This document shows positions 1-11,705 of a DNA stretch of 64,000 nt, one piece after another; position 1 is the stretch's first letter; each line of letters opens with the position of its first letter. This DNA comes from Isoetes taiwanensis (Eukaryota > Streptophyta > Lycopodiopsida > Isoetales > Isoetaceae): NCBI GenBank assembly GCA_021234155.1, contig JAJEKV010000003.1, positions 18,398,386-18,462,385 of the forward strand, written 5' to 3'. Under the pieces are notes generated by a model. That model saw nothing but the letters and a program-made list of their open reading frames with translations, did no database searches and was not told where the DNA came from. The translations under genes were made by a program, and so were the position numbers.

Positions 1-1295
1 AGTATGCAGCAGTATTTGGATGCTCTTAGTGGGTTATGTGACACAATAGAAATGACGGTGGACCTGCAGAAAACTAAGCTCCTAGCAATCCTCTCCCCGC
101 AGCATGATATCCCAGATCTCTATTATAGAGGACAAAAGGTGGATGTCATAAGGACCCTCAAGTATCTGGGAATCGACTTTTCCACTAGCATGCTATTGGA
201 TGACTGTGTGGAAAGAAGGGTCGACGTGGGATGGAAAGCGCTGTATGCAATGCAGAATAGACCTCTGTGACTGGGCACGTAGAGCACACCTAAACCAGTA
301 CTACTGTATGGGGTAGAGGTCTGGGGTCCACCGATTAGCAAGAACACCTGGGATAAGCTAGAGAGGGTGCAAAAAGCCTTTTTGACATACAGCCGAGGTG
401 TCAAAAATATGGTGCCTTATCCGATTTTGCTATATGAGACTGGTTTCTGGCCCTTGCAACATTCCGCTATGAGCAGACATCTTGCATATTTCCATAAGAT
501 CAGTAGCATGGATGCACAACATCTTCCCCCTAGGGCTTTGTTATTGGCACAAGGGGCATAATGGCTGAAGAGAGTATGGCGGAAGCACTGTAAGGGGTGA
601 TTCACAACATGGTCTATAGACTACCAGTAGATTGTGGCTATGCCTGATGCCGAGGGACATGATACGCACCTGAATAAGCGATTTGCTACCACTCTGTGGA
701 ATGCAGCCACTCTTGCGAAGCCTAAAACAGAGCACTACCGCACGCAATTTAATTCAGCGTTGAAACATGGCCCACACCGGTACTTGAAAACACACATATC
801 TATGAAGAAACGAAGAGCTATTGCCTTCGTGAGGACCGGGTCCCATCATCTCAAAATTGAAACAGATTGCTAGAGTACAGATGGAGGGCAGAGAATCCGT
901 CAGCATGAGAGAATATATCAGTGTTTTTCGCATGCAAACAGTAGAGAATGAGAGCCATGCTCTGCATGAGTATCCGGCATATATGCACATCTAAGCAGCA
1001 CATGCTGATCTTAGATGCTTTGAGACACTGTTGCATCACTTGCTGGCATCGCTGATGGTTGCACATCTCGCGTCCTACATTTTCCAGGTCTCCACTGTTA
1101 GAGCATCCATCATAGGACAGAGGATCTGAGAGCCTACTACCAGGGTTTTTCCTCCCACGTAGGGGTTTTTTCATCCCAGTAGCAGGGACATATTGTATAG
1201 TAGCATTTGTATTTTCGGTGTGGTTTTTATCTGCTTCATGCAGTGCGTGTATTGTCTCATGGTCGGCCCAGCCTTCCCGCTGACGCTAAAATACC
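1..1295 (+). mobile_element. LINE A, copy 1: 3' part of a non-LTR retrotransposon
   Basis: The window opens inside the reverse-transcriptase ORF: residues just after the catalytic site are readable in one frame at 4-270 (contains LKYLGIDFSTSML, a typical post-palm LINE motif). Downstream pieces in shifting frames correspond to the C-terminal region seen better in the 28683-31801 copy. The element ends at a conserved terminus ending ctaaaata around 1288, followed directly by a pyrimidine microsatellite instead of poly(A). The ORF is broken by several frame changes. Some of these coincide with CAG/CTG differences from copy 2, so part of the damage may be sequence error. Confidence 0.85.
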
Positions 1296-1350
1296 CTCTC
1301 TCTCCCTCCCTCCTCCCTCCCTCCCTCCCTCCCTCCCTCCCTCCCTCCTC
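1296..1350. repeat. (TCCC)n microsatellite at the LINE A terminus
   Basis: Near-perfect CTCC/TCCC tetranucleotide repeats immediately follow the LINE A end. The same junction recurs at 31802-31858. LINE B ends in a different repeat (GGAA on the + strand, i.e. TTCC in the element's sense), so the tail belongs to the retrotransposition product and is not chance. Confidence 0.9.
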
Positions 1351-1964
1351 TTCCTGTTTGATCCTAATTATTGTTGAACCGTAGATGCAAAATTTTTGCA
1401 ATGGTTGCCACGATCATCAAATAGAAGCTCCCTGGTAATCTAGTACTGTCAATTGCTCCTTCTTGAAACCTGCAGTGAAATATGTTACATGACCTTCATG
1501 AAACAAGCCGTAATAGATTCTGCTCTCATAGATTAACCATTAATTAATCATAATGTCTTCTTCTCCAATGCCATGTACTTGAGTAAAAATGACCCTTGAA
1601 AGCAACCCCTGTTCATAGATTGTAAAGGCGAAATTTTGGATTAAGACTTTAGCTTGAGATTTTCAGTTTGCAATAGCAAATTCCCATCATTAGAGTTTGG
1701 CCAGCACAAGAGGAGATCGTGTAAGCTCTATATCAACTAAGCTTCCATCTATTTGACGCATCTCCAACAAACTAATAGAAATTGATATGTATGGTACACT
1801 CGACTTGATTTCAATATGTAGCATAATAACAGGGGGTTTTCTTTGTGTTTTTGTACGCTTTTCACTAAGGTTTTCCTATGATTTCGTGATGTATTCAAAT
1901 GGATGTACTAATGCGTACATCTAGAGTGCACCATTTCTGAGCCGTTGATTTTAGGCCTTTTTTT
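1351..1964. other. Non-coding spacer
   Basis: AT-rich spacer after LINE A with no convincing ORF, RNA gene or terminal repeat. It is almost identical to 31859-32470. Confidence 0.6.
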
Positions 1965-2150
1965 TTCAATGGTCAACAACCAATGGCTCACAACAAAAGC
2001 CCTTTTTTTTGTGCGCAGTGGTGCATAATGGTCAACAACCAATGGCTCACAACAAAAGCCCTTTTTGTGCGTGGTGGTGCGCGTGAATGGTCAACAACGA
2101 TGACTCACAACAAAAGCCCTTTTTTGTGTGTGTGTGGTGCATAATGGGCA
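1965..2150. repeat. Minisatellite, three ~60-bp units
   Basis: Three head-to-tail units share ggtcaacaac, ggctcacaacaaaagccc and a T-run followed by gtgcg. Unit starts lie near 1969, 2029 and 2086. The units have diverged by short indels in the T-run and by a few substitutions. The homologous array in copy 2 is at 32474-32650. Confidence 0.85.
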
Positions 2151-2382
2151 CATCAAGGGCTTGAAGGGCGATGTAGTGCGCTCTCACGGCAACAACACAT
2201 TTTGTCATAACTTTTGATCCGTGAGTCTGCTTCGATGATTTTATTATGGCTGGAAAGCTCTCTCCGAGTCTTTTTGATAGTGTATGATATGCATATGTTT
2301 GCTTAAGTTATTTATGCTAAAACAGCAATTTTTCGGCCGGGTTTGGTAGGCTTTCACATCCTACCAGCTGATTAATACAGGA

Positions 2383-2613
2383 TTGCGCTATTGGATATTG
2401 TTTTATGGCTCATTCCGAATGAAGCTTGCAAAAAATTACCATGCATTTTTAGATTTTGAGGCAGTTATTAAGCAAATTCCAAGGCTTCTAGATCCTTGTG
2501 CTAACAAGCAGAAGAGTTTCCCACTTTGGTTTCTCACCACAAGAGTAATGGAATCAATCTGCTCTATCTTTATGGTAACTTTTACTTATGTTCTATTTGT
2601 TTTATTGTCATGA
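2383..2613 (+). other. Unrecognised 76-aa open frame, possible relic exon
   Basis: An open frame containing [20 protein letters not shown] and [13 protein letters not shown] has balanced, protein-like composition over about 60 residues, then turns hydrophobic after a possible GT donor (tatggtaact at about 2574). I do not recognise the family. There is no neighbouring exon I could find in frame. Its exact retention in copy 2 (32904-33119) follows from the duplication and is not independent support. It may be an exon fragment carried by an old insertion or a chance ORF. Confidence 0.3.
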
Positions 2614-4383
2614 AATTCAAAAGCTACAGGTGATGAAAGCCTCAAATGAATTCTAGTTTTTTTCTGGTTTGAATTCTAAAATTTTTGTCACACCGAGGGG
2701 GCTGACGTCCCTAAGGTCCCGAAGGGGCCAAATTTTTTTTTTTGCAACACAAACCATTAACATCCAATCCAACATATAAAAATTAAATCCCCCAACACAT
2801 AACAACCATTGACATTAGCAACCAACACATAACTACCATTGACATTAATTAACACAACCATTGGGTCCAACACATTTAAATTAAAATCCCCCTTAAACCC
2901 CCTTTGGTTTGGGTGCATATTCACACGGGGAGTGAAGTAGGGCAACGAGAGCTGTTGAATAGGCATATTCACTCCTTATTCCTTAATCTACACCGTACAT
3001 AAAGTTCCTCGTTTGTGGGGTATGCAAGTACAAAATTTGCTATACTATATAACAAGATTTGCAAAATACTATAAGATTTCAAGCGGAATACAAGAAGGGT
3101 TAAGCCTTGCAACAACATATGCTAATAGACTTGAGGACAATGCCGCATTACTCAGATTACATATGCATTAATTAGCAAACAAAATGTCAAGGCATTTGGT
3201 GGAGCTAATACACAAGAAAGTTAAATTATATAAAATAAATGCTTACAAGATAACAAGATCCTCACTTTTCCAGAAAGCAAGAATGCACTTGAAGCAGTGG
3301 TAAGGTCGTAGTATGAAAACCGTGCCAACTTATCTTCCAAGTGGAAATACACATCTACATCCATAAACGTAATACGCAGTTAACATTTACATAACTGTTC
3401 AGTTTATTCAACATCAAACTTGGCAGAAACACTTTATAATAACAACCTAATGATCCAAATAAGTATTGTATTCAATAAGAAATATGAGTTTCTTTTACTT
3501 AGAGCTATTATATTGCCTAAATTGGAGCTATAATATCATCTGAATAGAGAACCACTTTAAGCAACGATATTCTTTTAGTTGACAAAATTGAGAACCATCT
3601 AAAGCAATGTGTTTTTCTCATATTTAATGCATTTCCATAAATGTCAAGCAGTATATTATCTAAGACGCTAATTGGGCAATCGCTATAATGAAAGGAAGAT
3701 AACACTCTTATCAAGAACCTAAAATTCTATTCATGCGATGGAGAAATTGAATCCATATCCTCACACATCTAAGTATTTCATTAAAAAATAAGTCGCCTTT
3801 TGGAAAACTTTGAAACCAAACATTTGTAGGTATTTGCAACTATGGTGATGTGCTTGCTGATTCTTTTTACCTTTTCTCCGCCTCATCACGAAAAGATTTG
3901 ATTCTTTTGCACCTTCAAGATAATGCCTATTACGTCTGCATGAAGATATAATATAAAGATTTAAATGCTCAATACGATTTCCAAGAAGATTTCTTCATTA
4001 ACATCTTAGAAAATGCTATGACAGCAAATAGATATGAAAAATGCGTATTCGAATCAATCCAAAGGTTGTAGAGAGTTGTGCACACCCACATCACATCCTA
4101 TCATAAAGAATGGAGTTTGGAGAGGAATGAACTTCCGTTTTAACAAAAGTTAAGACCAAAATTTATGGGTACTTGGTTCAAGTTAGTTTCTACATTCAAT
4201 ACCAATTATAATTATAATCATGTGATAATACAAATACTTTTCGACAAAATGAATACGTTTTATTTGCATAAGAACAAACTTTAAGAGCTACCAAAAAATC
4301 TCCCAATGTTTCTCTATCTAAAAATTAAGATATTTCAAGTTTCCAACTGGAGATTTATACCTCCACCCGTATACCCATTCTGC
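2614..4383. other. AT-rich spacer with short internal repeats
   Basis: No gene is supported. At 2790-2870 the phrases accattgacatta and aacacataac recur several times, a small degenerate repeat. Between about 3217 and 3715 the sequence differs from copy 2 by many scattered substitutions and indels, unlike the near-identical flanks. The rest is low-complexity AT-rich DNA. Confidence 0.5.
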
Positions 4384-4608
4384 ACATCTGTGACTAATGC
4401 TGGGCATCGCCGGGCACAGGTTTCTATGTTTTTTGTTTTTCCTACCCATTTCATACCCTCATGGCTACTAAATGCCTAAACCCTAAACCTTCACACTTGG
4501 CACTCCAGGTATTATATTTATACATTCTTATTCCACCTACAAACTACTTTAGTCACCCATTCCACACGTCCACGACAAATGCAGGCATCACCGGGCACAC
4601 GTTTCTAG
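4384..4608. repeat. Imperfect ~45-bp direct repeats about 180 bp apart
   Basis: The stretch at about 4384-4430 (contains gggcatcgccgggcacaggt) recurs in altered form at about 4562-4608 (contains aggcatcaccgggcacacgt). Both are followed by ttct. The origin is unclear; it could be the ends of a small decayed element. Copy 2 has the same pair near 34912 and 35090. Confidence 0.55.
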
Positions 4609-4809
4609 TCCTTATAGAAAATACATGAAACAATCTTTCAAACTTCCTACTCATGCACTAACGCAACGAGAAATCTTCAATTTTGAATTGGGCAAATGTT
4701 CTTTACCTCAGAGTTCTCCTAATGCTGCACAAAAAGGCAACCCTATGGTATGCCACCATCTTGTTTGTTTTTGTTGTAGTTTCAATTAGAATACCATGCT
4801 CAATGGATG

Positions 4810-4835
4810 TTTTGTTTTGTTTTGTTTTGTTTTCT
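4810..4835. repeat. (TTTTG)n microsatellite
   Basis: Four to five TTTTG units lie just upstream of the tRNA-derived repeat; they are present identically near 35331 in copy 2. Confidence 0.8.
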
Positions 4836-4867
4836 TTCCTCCTTGAAATTGCCTCTAACTCTTGTAT

Positions 4868-5003
4868 TATACCATGCTCAGTTGGTAGAGCACCAAACCG
4901 TCAAATTAATGGTCGTATATTCAAGTCCTAATGTGCCTACTGTTTCTTCTTTCTTTTTTTGCCATGCCTACCATTTCTCCCTCCCTCCCTCCCTCCCTCC
5001 CTA
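4868..5003 (+). mobile_element. tRNA-Lys-like SINE head with (TCCC)n tail
   Basis: The stretch gctcagttggtagagca at about 4877 is a textbook pol III A box/D-arm. About 35 bp on, tattcaagtcc resembles a degenerate B box/T-arm. The intervening region resembles a tRNA-Lys anticodon arm (caaattaatggtcg). The acceptor stem does not close and the T-arm is weak, so this is not a working tRNA gene. About 60 bp of unrelated body follows, then a TCCC microsatellite at 4978-5003. A SINE or retro-pseudogene fits best. The copy at about 35390-35528 matches apart from a small indel. Confidence 0.55.
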
Positions 5004-5025
5004 GCTAGCCTAGCCTGTTAGTGAT

Positions 5026-5235
5026 GATGAGGAGCGTATTGGGTTGAGACTCCATTCCACAAGCCTGGTGGTAAGGGAAAGGTCAAACAGAAATATGAGG
5101 TTATGGCCTACTATACGAAACAATTACCATTCTATTTTGGAGAAACACCTGCACCTTACTTTCATGTGGCGGAATACCTGCACCTTGTACCTTTGGTATG
5201 CCTTCAAGAAAAACCAAGTTCCATAGTTATCGTCT
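5026..5235 (+). other. Possible coding relic after the SINE
   Basis: In copy 2 (35547-35762) this stretch is open for 71 codons with plausible composition (contains KVKQKYEVMAYYTKQLPFYF and HVAEYLHLVPLV). In copy 1 two extra bases near 5030 change the frame at the start. I do not recognise the product. It may be a pseudo-exon or chance. Confidence 0.25.
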
Positions 5236-6783
5236 AAGTGCAACCTTTTGCTTGTTTTTTAAAGTTAACCATTGAATGCAATAAATTTCATACAATTAAA
5301 ACCATTGGATGACGTGGATAACATAATCTAGTGAACCCATTGTGGCACATCACACAGAGGCAGGCAAACAGAGAAAGCACAGAGATGGCTGATCCGGCCC
5401 GAAATAGGAACGAATTCAACACATGGAAATCCGTAAAGAAATCCCAATAAAAATTTAAAACCAAGCAAGGAAAATCGTCCGTTGGTTGAAGGAAGATCGC
5501 TTGAAGGAAAATTGTTTGAAGAACACAAATATGGCTACATGTATGATCCACCGCCTTACCAAGAATCCTACCTAGGCATGGGCTCTTTGGCCCATTCTAT
5601 TCTATTCGACCGCACCGATCCAGAGCCATGCTACCCAGACAAAATCCGCCCACATAATGCCAATCCCGCAGATGCAAATGATGACAAACTCAGATGGAGC
5701 GATGGCAAACGCCATCTCCACACCCAATCCAATTCCAAAGAAGACTAGAAGGAACCCACCAATTCCTAAGAAATCGCCGCAGCCTACATGCAGCCCAAAG
5801 AAGGTGGATGCATGAATGGCACCCTGAGGCTCGCGACCAAAAAGGAAAGAAATCTAATTTCCAAGAAAAGAAAAAAGAAAAAATGATATCGAACCGTTAC
5901 AAAAATAGGCATTCTAAACCATTAAAAAAAAAAAAAAACCCAATTCCAAACCATTGCAAAAAACCATGGAAATCGTCTATAGCGAACCTTAACGCCTCGT
6001 CCTCTGGCTTTTACAGTCGAGATCTAATCTCACCGTTGATCAAAAATGTCAAGTATCACCAATAACATCCGAGTGGGCTCAAATTTTATACTGCTTTCGC
6101 GAACTTCCTGTAACATCCTAGAGTGTTAGCATGCAATTCTTATAAAAACCTAGAATAATATGAGAATACGATTTCTTGTTTTTGTCTGACAGAAAAAGCA
6201 TTGCCAGAACATGCTTTGCGGGAGCAGAGAAACAGAGAAATCCTGGTTTAGAAGATTAGGGCCAGATCTGATGACCCATAAGAATGCTGATTCGAAGCTT
6301 CACGCAGATTAGTTGTCGCAGGGCTCCTCCATTCCGGCAGATTAGTTGCGGCAGTCCTCCATTCCGACGATGGTGCAGCCCCCTCGCTTCATAGAAACCC
6401 TCCATGCTTCCCTCGCTCGGGCGATGGTGCAACCCCCGCTCGTTGTTCCATTCTCGGCCGATGGCGCCCATTCCTCGGCGACAAGCTTCCCATTCCTCGG
6501 GCGATGACCTACTTCTCTTGCAAACCCTCGGACTAGAGACGTTAAGGGAGATAACGCCCTGGCCCTCGGGCGTTCACCATAAAAAAAAAAATTCGGCATG
6601 GCCAAAATGGCTTATCGAACAAGTTTGGGTCCAAATTTTTACATCATACGATTCACATTGGTCTAGGTAATGTATGTGTATTTGCATGCGCCTCTTCCAC
6701 GAAAGCAAGAGGGGGGAATTCGCAAAAAACGCACGGCTTACATTTGGCGGGAAAAGATCGTTGCATTTTTCTTGAGACAGTGA
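5236..6783. other. Spacer upstream of the UBR7-like gene
   Basis: No gene is supported. It includes an A-rich stretch (about 5840-5960) and a GC-rich stretch at 6290-6540 with recurring ctccattcc and gcgatgg phrases. The GC-rich stretch differs strongly from copy 2 (36820-37060), mostly at CAG/CTG/CGG positions. From 6500 to the gene the copies are nearly identical. Confidence 0.5.
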
Positions 6784-6883
6784 ATTGAGCGCGGGTCACT
6801 TCTTAACTTTACCGGAGCTCTCAGGTTTTTCATTTAGAGCTGTAGTATTCTGCAAGGTGCTACTTCTTATTGAATTTTACGAA

Positions 6884-8391
6884 ATGGAAAATACTGGAGC
6901 CTTTGACGACGAGAACGAGCAGGTGATTAGCGTCAACGAGTATTTCGAGAACATAGATGCTGAGGAACTGGTATGGTGGTCGATTTGGGTTATATTGGGT
7001 TGTAAAAAAATAGGGTTCTTCAAAGTAGTGGTTAACTTTTGATGATTGTAGAAAGCGGATCTTGTACTTGGTGGAGATGAAGGCCAAGAATGCACTTACA
7101 GCAAAGGTTACATGCCTCGCCAAGCTTTTATTCTCCTGTCTCACATGCACTCCTAATGGAAAAGCTGGAGTATGCACAGCGTGCTCTTTGGCTTGTCATG
7201 ACGGGCATCAAGTATGATTATCTAGCTTCAATTTTGTCTATCACCTGCAAATTTTCTGTTCAGAGGCATTTTCTATCCTGTTTTCAGGTGGTCGAGATGT
7301 GGACAAAACGAAAATTTAGATGTGATTGTGGAAACAGTAAATTTAATGGTGTGGAGTGCAGACTCTACAAGAACAAGGATACTGAGAATTATAGCAATGT
7401 TTACAACCAGAACTTCCTTGAACGTATTGCATCTGCCATCGCCCATATCCAGATTCTGAAGGGCCAGATCTTGGAGAAATGCTACAATGTTGCATATGTG
7501 AGGATTGGTTTCATGAGACGCATTTGGAGCTTAAAGATACAGAGCAGGTATAAAACTGTATGCATTTTTATATTTAATCATACTTACCATATTGACATAT
7601 TTGATTGCGAATTTGTTTCGGTTCTTAGCAAGTTTTAACTTGGCATGTCCAGGTACCAAAGGATGAAGATGGGGAACTTGCATTTGATGAATTTATTTGT
7701 CCCAGCTGTGCAAAATCTTGCAGTTTTCTCTCATTTTATCCTGAGATCCTTATCCAGCCAGTTATCTCGAGTCACACTATGCTTGAATCTGGTCTAGTCA
7801 ATGAGAGTTGCGAAAATATTGAAAATTTAAAGTCTAAACCAGAGGAAAAGCTCCACGATATTTTACCCTTACCTATGGGATCTGCAGAATCTGTGAGTGT
7901 TAAAGATGCAACTTGCAAGCTCAGAAGCTGTACCAAAAGTTTATTTTCAGTTGGGAAGAAGGCTATTTTTCTTGACAGGTTGTGGAGAAACAACCTGTGT
8001 CAATGTCCTGATTGTCAAAAAATGTACGAGTCTCGGAAGCTGACATTTTTACTGGATCACGAGGACACTATCTATGAATATGAGAAAAAAGCAGAAGAGA
8101 GGCGGGCTGAGAAACTAGAACGTGCTGAGGGAGCAGAGATGGCGTTTATTAAAAAACTAGGCCATGTTGAGAAAATGGAGTTCTTATATGGTTTAAATGA
8201 CATGACTACAAGTTTGAAGTCCTTCCTGGTGAGTACCTCAAAGTTAAAGTTGTTCAATCTTTTTGTGACCTTGATTTCTGATTAAACTTTTACAGAACGG
8301 ATTTCAAGAATCTGAAAAGCAGTAACTTGGCGCAGATGTGCACGAATTTTTTGAAAAGCTTAATAAGAAGAGGAAGAGGACCTTCCAGTGA
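6884..8391 (+). pseudogene. UBR7: UBR7-like UBR-box/PHD protein gene, copy 1 (interrupted)
   Basis: Same five-exon layout as the intact gene at 37400-38908: exons 6884-6970, 7052-7211, 7288-7547, 7653-8228, 8296-8391, all with GT/AG borders. Exons 1 and 4 are intact. Exon 2 has one extra T in a T-run near 7127. Exon 3 lacks one G near 7421, just before the PHD cysteines. Exon 5 lacks a G near 8323 and gains one near 8330, which brings in an early stop. All are one-base length changes in short runs. They would kill the protein if real, but a poor consensus is equally likely because the aldolase copy next to it shows the same kind of change. Confidence 0.8.
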
Positions 8392-10063
8392 CTCTTAATT
8401 CAGAATTTGAAGAAATTTGATTCCAGCTGGAGAATCTTCTATTCCACTCATGCTTTCGGGCCACTGCCAAAGGTGTTAATGGAATGACACACTGGGGAGA
8501 ATCAACCTTTAAATTTCGGTGATGTTCTCTTGTTTTAATTTTGCCATAGCTTTTGTAGAATGCTAAAACTGGGGCTGCCTTCCTTAATAATGTTATATAT
8601 GCACAAGGAAGGCCCTCAGTTCATTAACCTTTAGCATTTAGTGAAGCAGTAAAGAAAAAAAGAAAGTGAAAAATTTGTAGACAATTTGTGTATTTGAAGC
8701 ATGTCTATATATGGAGAAAGTGATGTTTACCCAAATTGTGTAGAGAGATAAGGAGAGAAACTTCTCCGAGGCTTTCTGCTTAGGGGTGAATATAAATTGC
8801 CTAAAGCCGAAACTCAGAACTATTTAATACAATCAAGACATGCTATGTAACATGGGTTTAAGCAAAATCAAATTCAGAAGGGTTTAATGCGGGTGGTGCA
8901 TTTTTTTATGCCAATTTGAAGGATGTGTGCCCATGAATGGAACTAGTTCTGGGTAATTCCTCAACATCGCATGCATACTAAAAGATCATATTTCAAATCT
9001 GCAAAGTCATCAAGCATCTTCTCAGTGATGGATTTGGGACACATGCCTTAAAATCTGCAAATTATCAGACATCTGCAAATTCATCAGGCCTGCTGTCAAA
9101 TTTGCAGCCTTGTCCCATTGCTCCAATAGTCCTTAATTTTTACTTAACACCGACAAGTTGTATGCATGCAGAATCTAGTCTATGAGGAACTTTTTCCTAC
9201 ATTTTATTTACAGGATTTGGTTAAATTTATTCTCCAGTAAAGGATGCTTCAGTTTGGGCAGATCCATCACATGTATTCTAGCTAACAAGTCCTAACAAGC
9301 AAGAGACATATCTTCAGCTCTCACGCGTCCAAAGGTTTGCCCATTCAAGCCCATAAACCATGAGAGCTGATTCTCGTTGGGCTAAACAATGTTGCACGCT
9401 ATGTGTAACCAGTTACATTCCACAATTTGTTGCCACTCTTCTGTGGTAGAAATTTAATTTGCCACTCTTCTGTGGTAGAAATTTAAACTTCAAATATATG
9501 GATCAGACATCAAATCTGCAAATTCTTTCTGCATATGAGCCTAAGTTCAAACCGCACTTACAGAAATTTATCTTCAAAGGCATAGATCAAACCTATGCCG
9601 CATAATATAGTTCCTCTCACAATTTACCAATCTGAACGTGCACTTGGTCCTGGTAACTTTTACAGAGGTAGAATATTTAGGTACCTCCAAAGTTCCTAAT
9701 GTATTGATGATGATAGTAATTAAAATAACACCCATTGCCAGTACACAATACACAGGCAATGCATATAATAATATAGAAACTCTACAAATGCATCTCATAA
9801 AATAATGTAGAAACTCTATAAATAAATCTGAAATATTCATTTCAGTGGATTCTAGCCAAGGAATAAAAATTTATCCGCATATGCTTCCTGCACGTGCCAG
9901 ATTATCTTTGATAGAATTATTATACTCAGGTTCAATGAGCATCTAAAACTTACAGCCTATCTTTGGACAGCCAAAGAAGCAGTATAAAGCTTCTTCGGCT
10001 ACTTTTACACAGCAGGAAAAAAGGCAATTCAAGTACTCATCTTTAAAAGGAAACGACTACCAC
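8392..10063. other. Spacer between the convergent UBR7-like and aldolase genes
   Basis: The two genes converge, so this stretch holds both 3' ends. I see no further gene. Two small tandem duplications are visible: ctgcaaattcatcag-like phrases at 9050-9090 and a 29-bp unit containing gccactcttctgtggtag twice at 9431-9487. The equivalent in copy 2 is 38909-40590, where several one-base runs are longer. Confidence 0.6.
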
Positions 10064-11705
10064 TTAGTAAGTGTAGCCCTTCTCGTAAACTCCTTTCTTT
10101 GCTTCTTCAGCTTCACCTTCAGCACTGTATTTCCCAAGTTGGGCCAAAGAGTTTGCCCTTGCCCTCGCAATCAATGCTTTTTGGGCTGCTTCAACATTTT
10201 CTGGTAGCCCTTTCCATGTCTTAAGCACTGAGTTTTGAAGAGCTCGTGCATAAGAAAATGATACATGCCAGGGGTTAGGGCTTTGGTTCATTGCATTCAA
10301 GTTCAATGTCGCTTCCACTTCAGACTGACCTCCAGATAGGAACTGCATAAAAGGAACTTAATTAAGAAAACAGATAGCAATGCAATAATAAAAATAAGCA
10401 GGGAAAGAATGGTGCTCACCATAATTCCAGGAACAGATGGTGGCACCCTCCTTTTAACAACTTAAGGGTGTATGCTGCTACTGCCTCAGGAGTCGCCCTT
10501 TCCTTGGCTTCAGCACCAGGGGTAACCATGCTTGGCTTCAGAAGGATGCCCTCAAGAGAACATTGTTCTCTGCCAAGAAGTAAAACACCCTAGCCCAAAC
10601 TTTCAAAGCCACCTCCAAAGTCCTGTCAATGGTGTGCTCTCCATCAAGAAGAATTTCAGGCTCAACAATAGGAACCAAACCATTGTCCTGAAAAGGCGAG
10701 GTTCAGCTTTATAACAATACCCCATAAGAAGTAGCAGAGTGTAGAAGTGAGTGTAAACTTGGTTATTTTTCCCAACAACTAACCTGAGAGATTGCTGCAT
10801 AACGGGCAAGACCCCATGCAGCTTCAGTCACAGCCAAATCTGATGGGCCATTTGGAATGCTGACAACAGTGCGCCTGCATACGAATAATTTTAAGCTCAA
10901 TTAGTATCCATAAACTCTGTGACTAATTTTAAGCTTGAAGTTAAGACTCACTCACCACTTGGCAAATCTTGCCCCCTGCTTGTAGTATGCAGCAGACCTT
11001 GAAGCCAGGCCATCAAGTCCTTGGCACCAGGACTCATCGTTGAACCAGCCAAAGGCACAAGACCCTGAGCATAGCCATTGAGAAAAAAGAAAAGGTTATA
11101 TATAAGAGCATAATTAGATGGAAATACACCAGCAAACCTGCCATACCTTGTCTGTTTTAATACCAGGAACAATCTTCTGCGCATTCAGCACATCAACAAA
11201 GGTCTTGCCATCAGTAGTTGATTGGTACAGAGTCTCTTCAAAAAGGATGGCACCAGAAATGTACTCCCAAGTCCTGGAGCGGTAACAAGTAGCTGTCTGT
11301 ATGCTTGGCGATTTTCCTCAGTGTTCTCAAGGCCAATAGAGGGCAAGACGTTTGCCACATGTAGCATTAGACTCGTCCATGGCAAGGATACCACGGCCAG
11401 GAGAAGCAATTGTTTTCTGCAATTACAAGAACATAGTCCAACATATCAAAAACTTCCGATCGTACTCAAGACAGAGTATTGTAACAATACCCAAAATGCA
11501 CTAAGTTAGAAACAGATCTAAACTTAATTACACACCGCAGTCTTGACAAGCCCTCATCGTAGCCAGCAGCTCTGATGGAGAAGGCGGGCATGCGGACGGC
11601 GGCCGGAGAAGCATTGGTAGGAGTGAATTTCAAGCTCTGGCCTAGAAATTGAGATCCAGCAAGACTCACGGACTGATTGAGAGCCATTGTCGCGGCAGCT
11701 GCCAT
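10064..11705 (-). pseudogene. FBA: Plastid fructose-bisphosphate aldolase, copy 1 (interrupted)
   Basis: Six exons on the minus strand: 11705-11536, 11416-11147, 11064-10956, 10874-10784, 10687-10420, 10342-10064. Exons 4 and 6 are identical to copy 2. Exon 1 lacks one base near 11551 and has an Ala-to-Thr change at codon 6. Exon 2 gains a G near 11341 and lacks a C near 11269. Exon 3 lacks a G near 11042. Exon 5 lacks a T near 10452 and a G near 10553. Splice sites are preserved. Almost only one-base length changes, with nearly no substitutions, is not how a decaying duplicate gene normally looks, so mis-assembly or poor polishing is the leading explanation. Confidence 0.85.

Noticed and set aside
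4480-4500. Interstitial telomere repeat (ctaaaccctaaacc)
   Set aside because: Only two imperfect units; chance in AT-rich DNA.
4868-4935. Functional tRNA-Lys gene
   Set aside because: The A box is good but the acceptor stem does not pair and the T-arm is degenerate; a SINE or retro-pseudogene fits better.
6256-6605. Minus-strand gene in the GC-rich stretch
   Set aside because: Frames are Arg/Gly-rich products of GC-rich short repeats and are not kept in copy 2.
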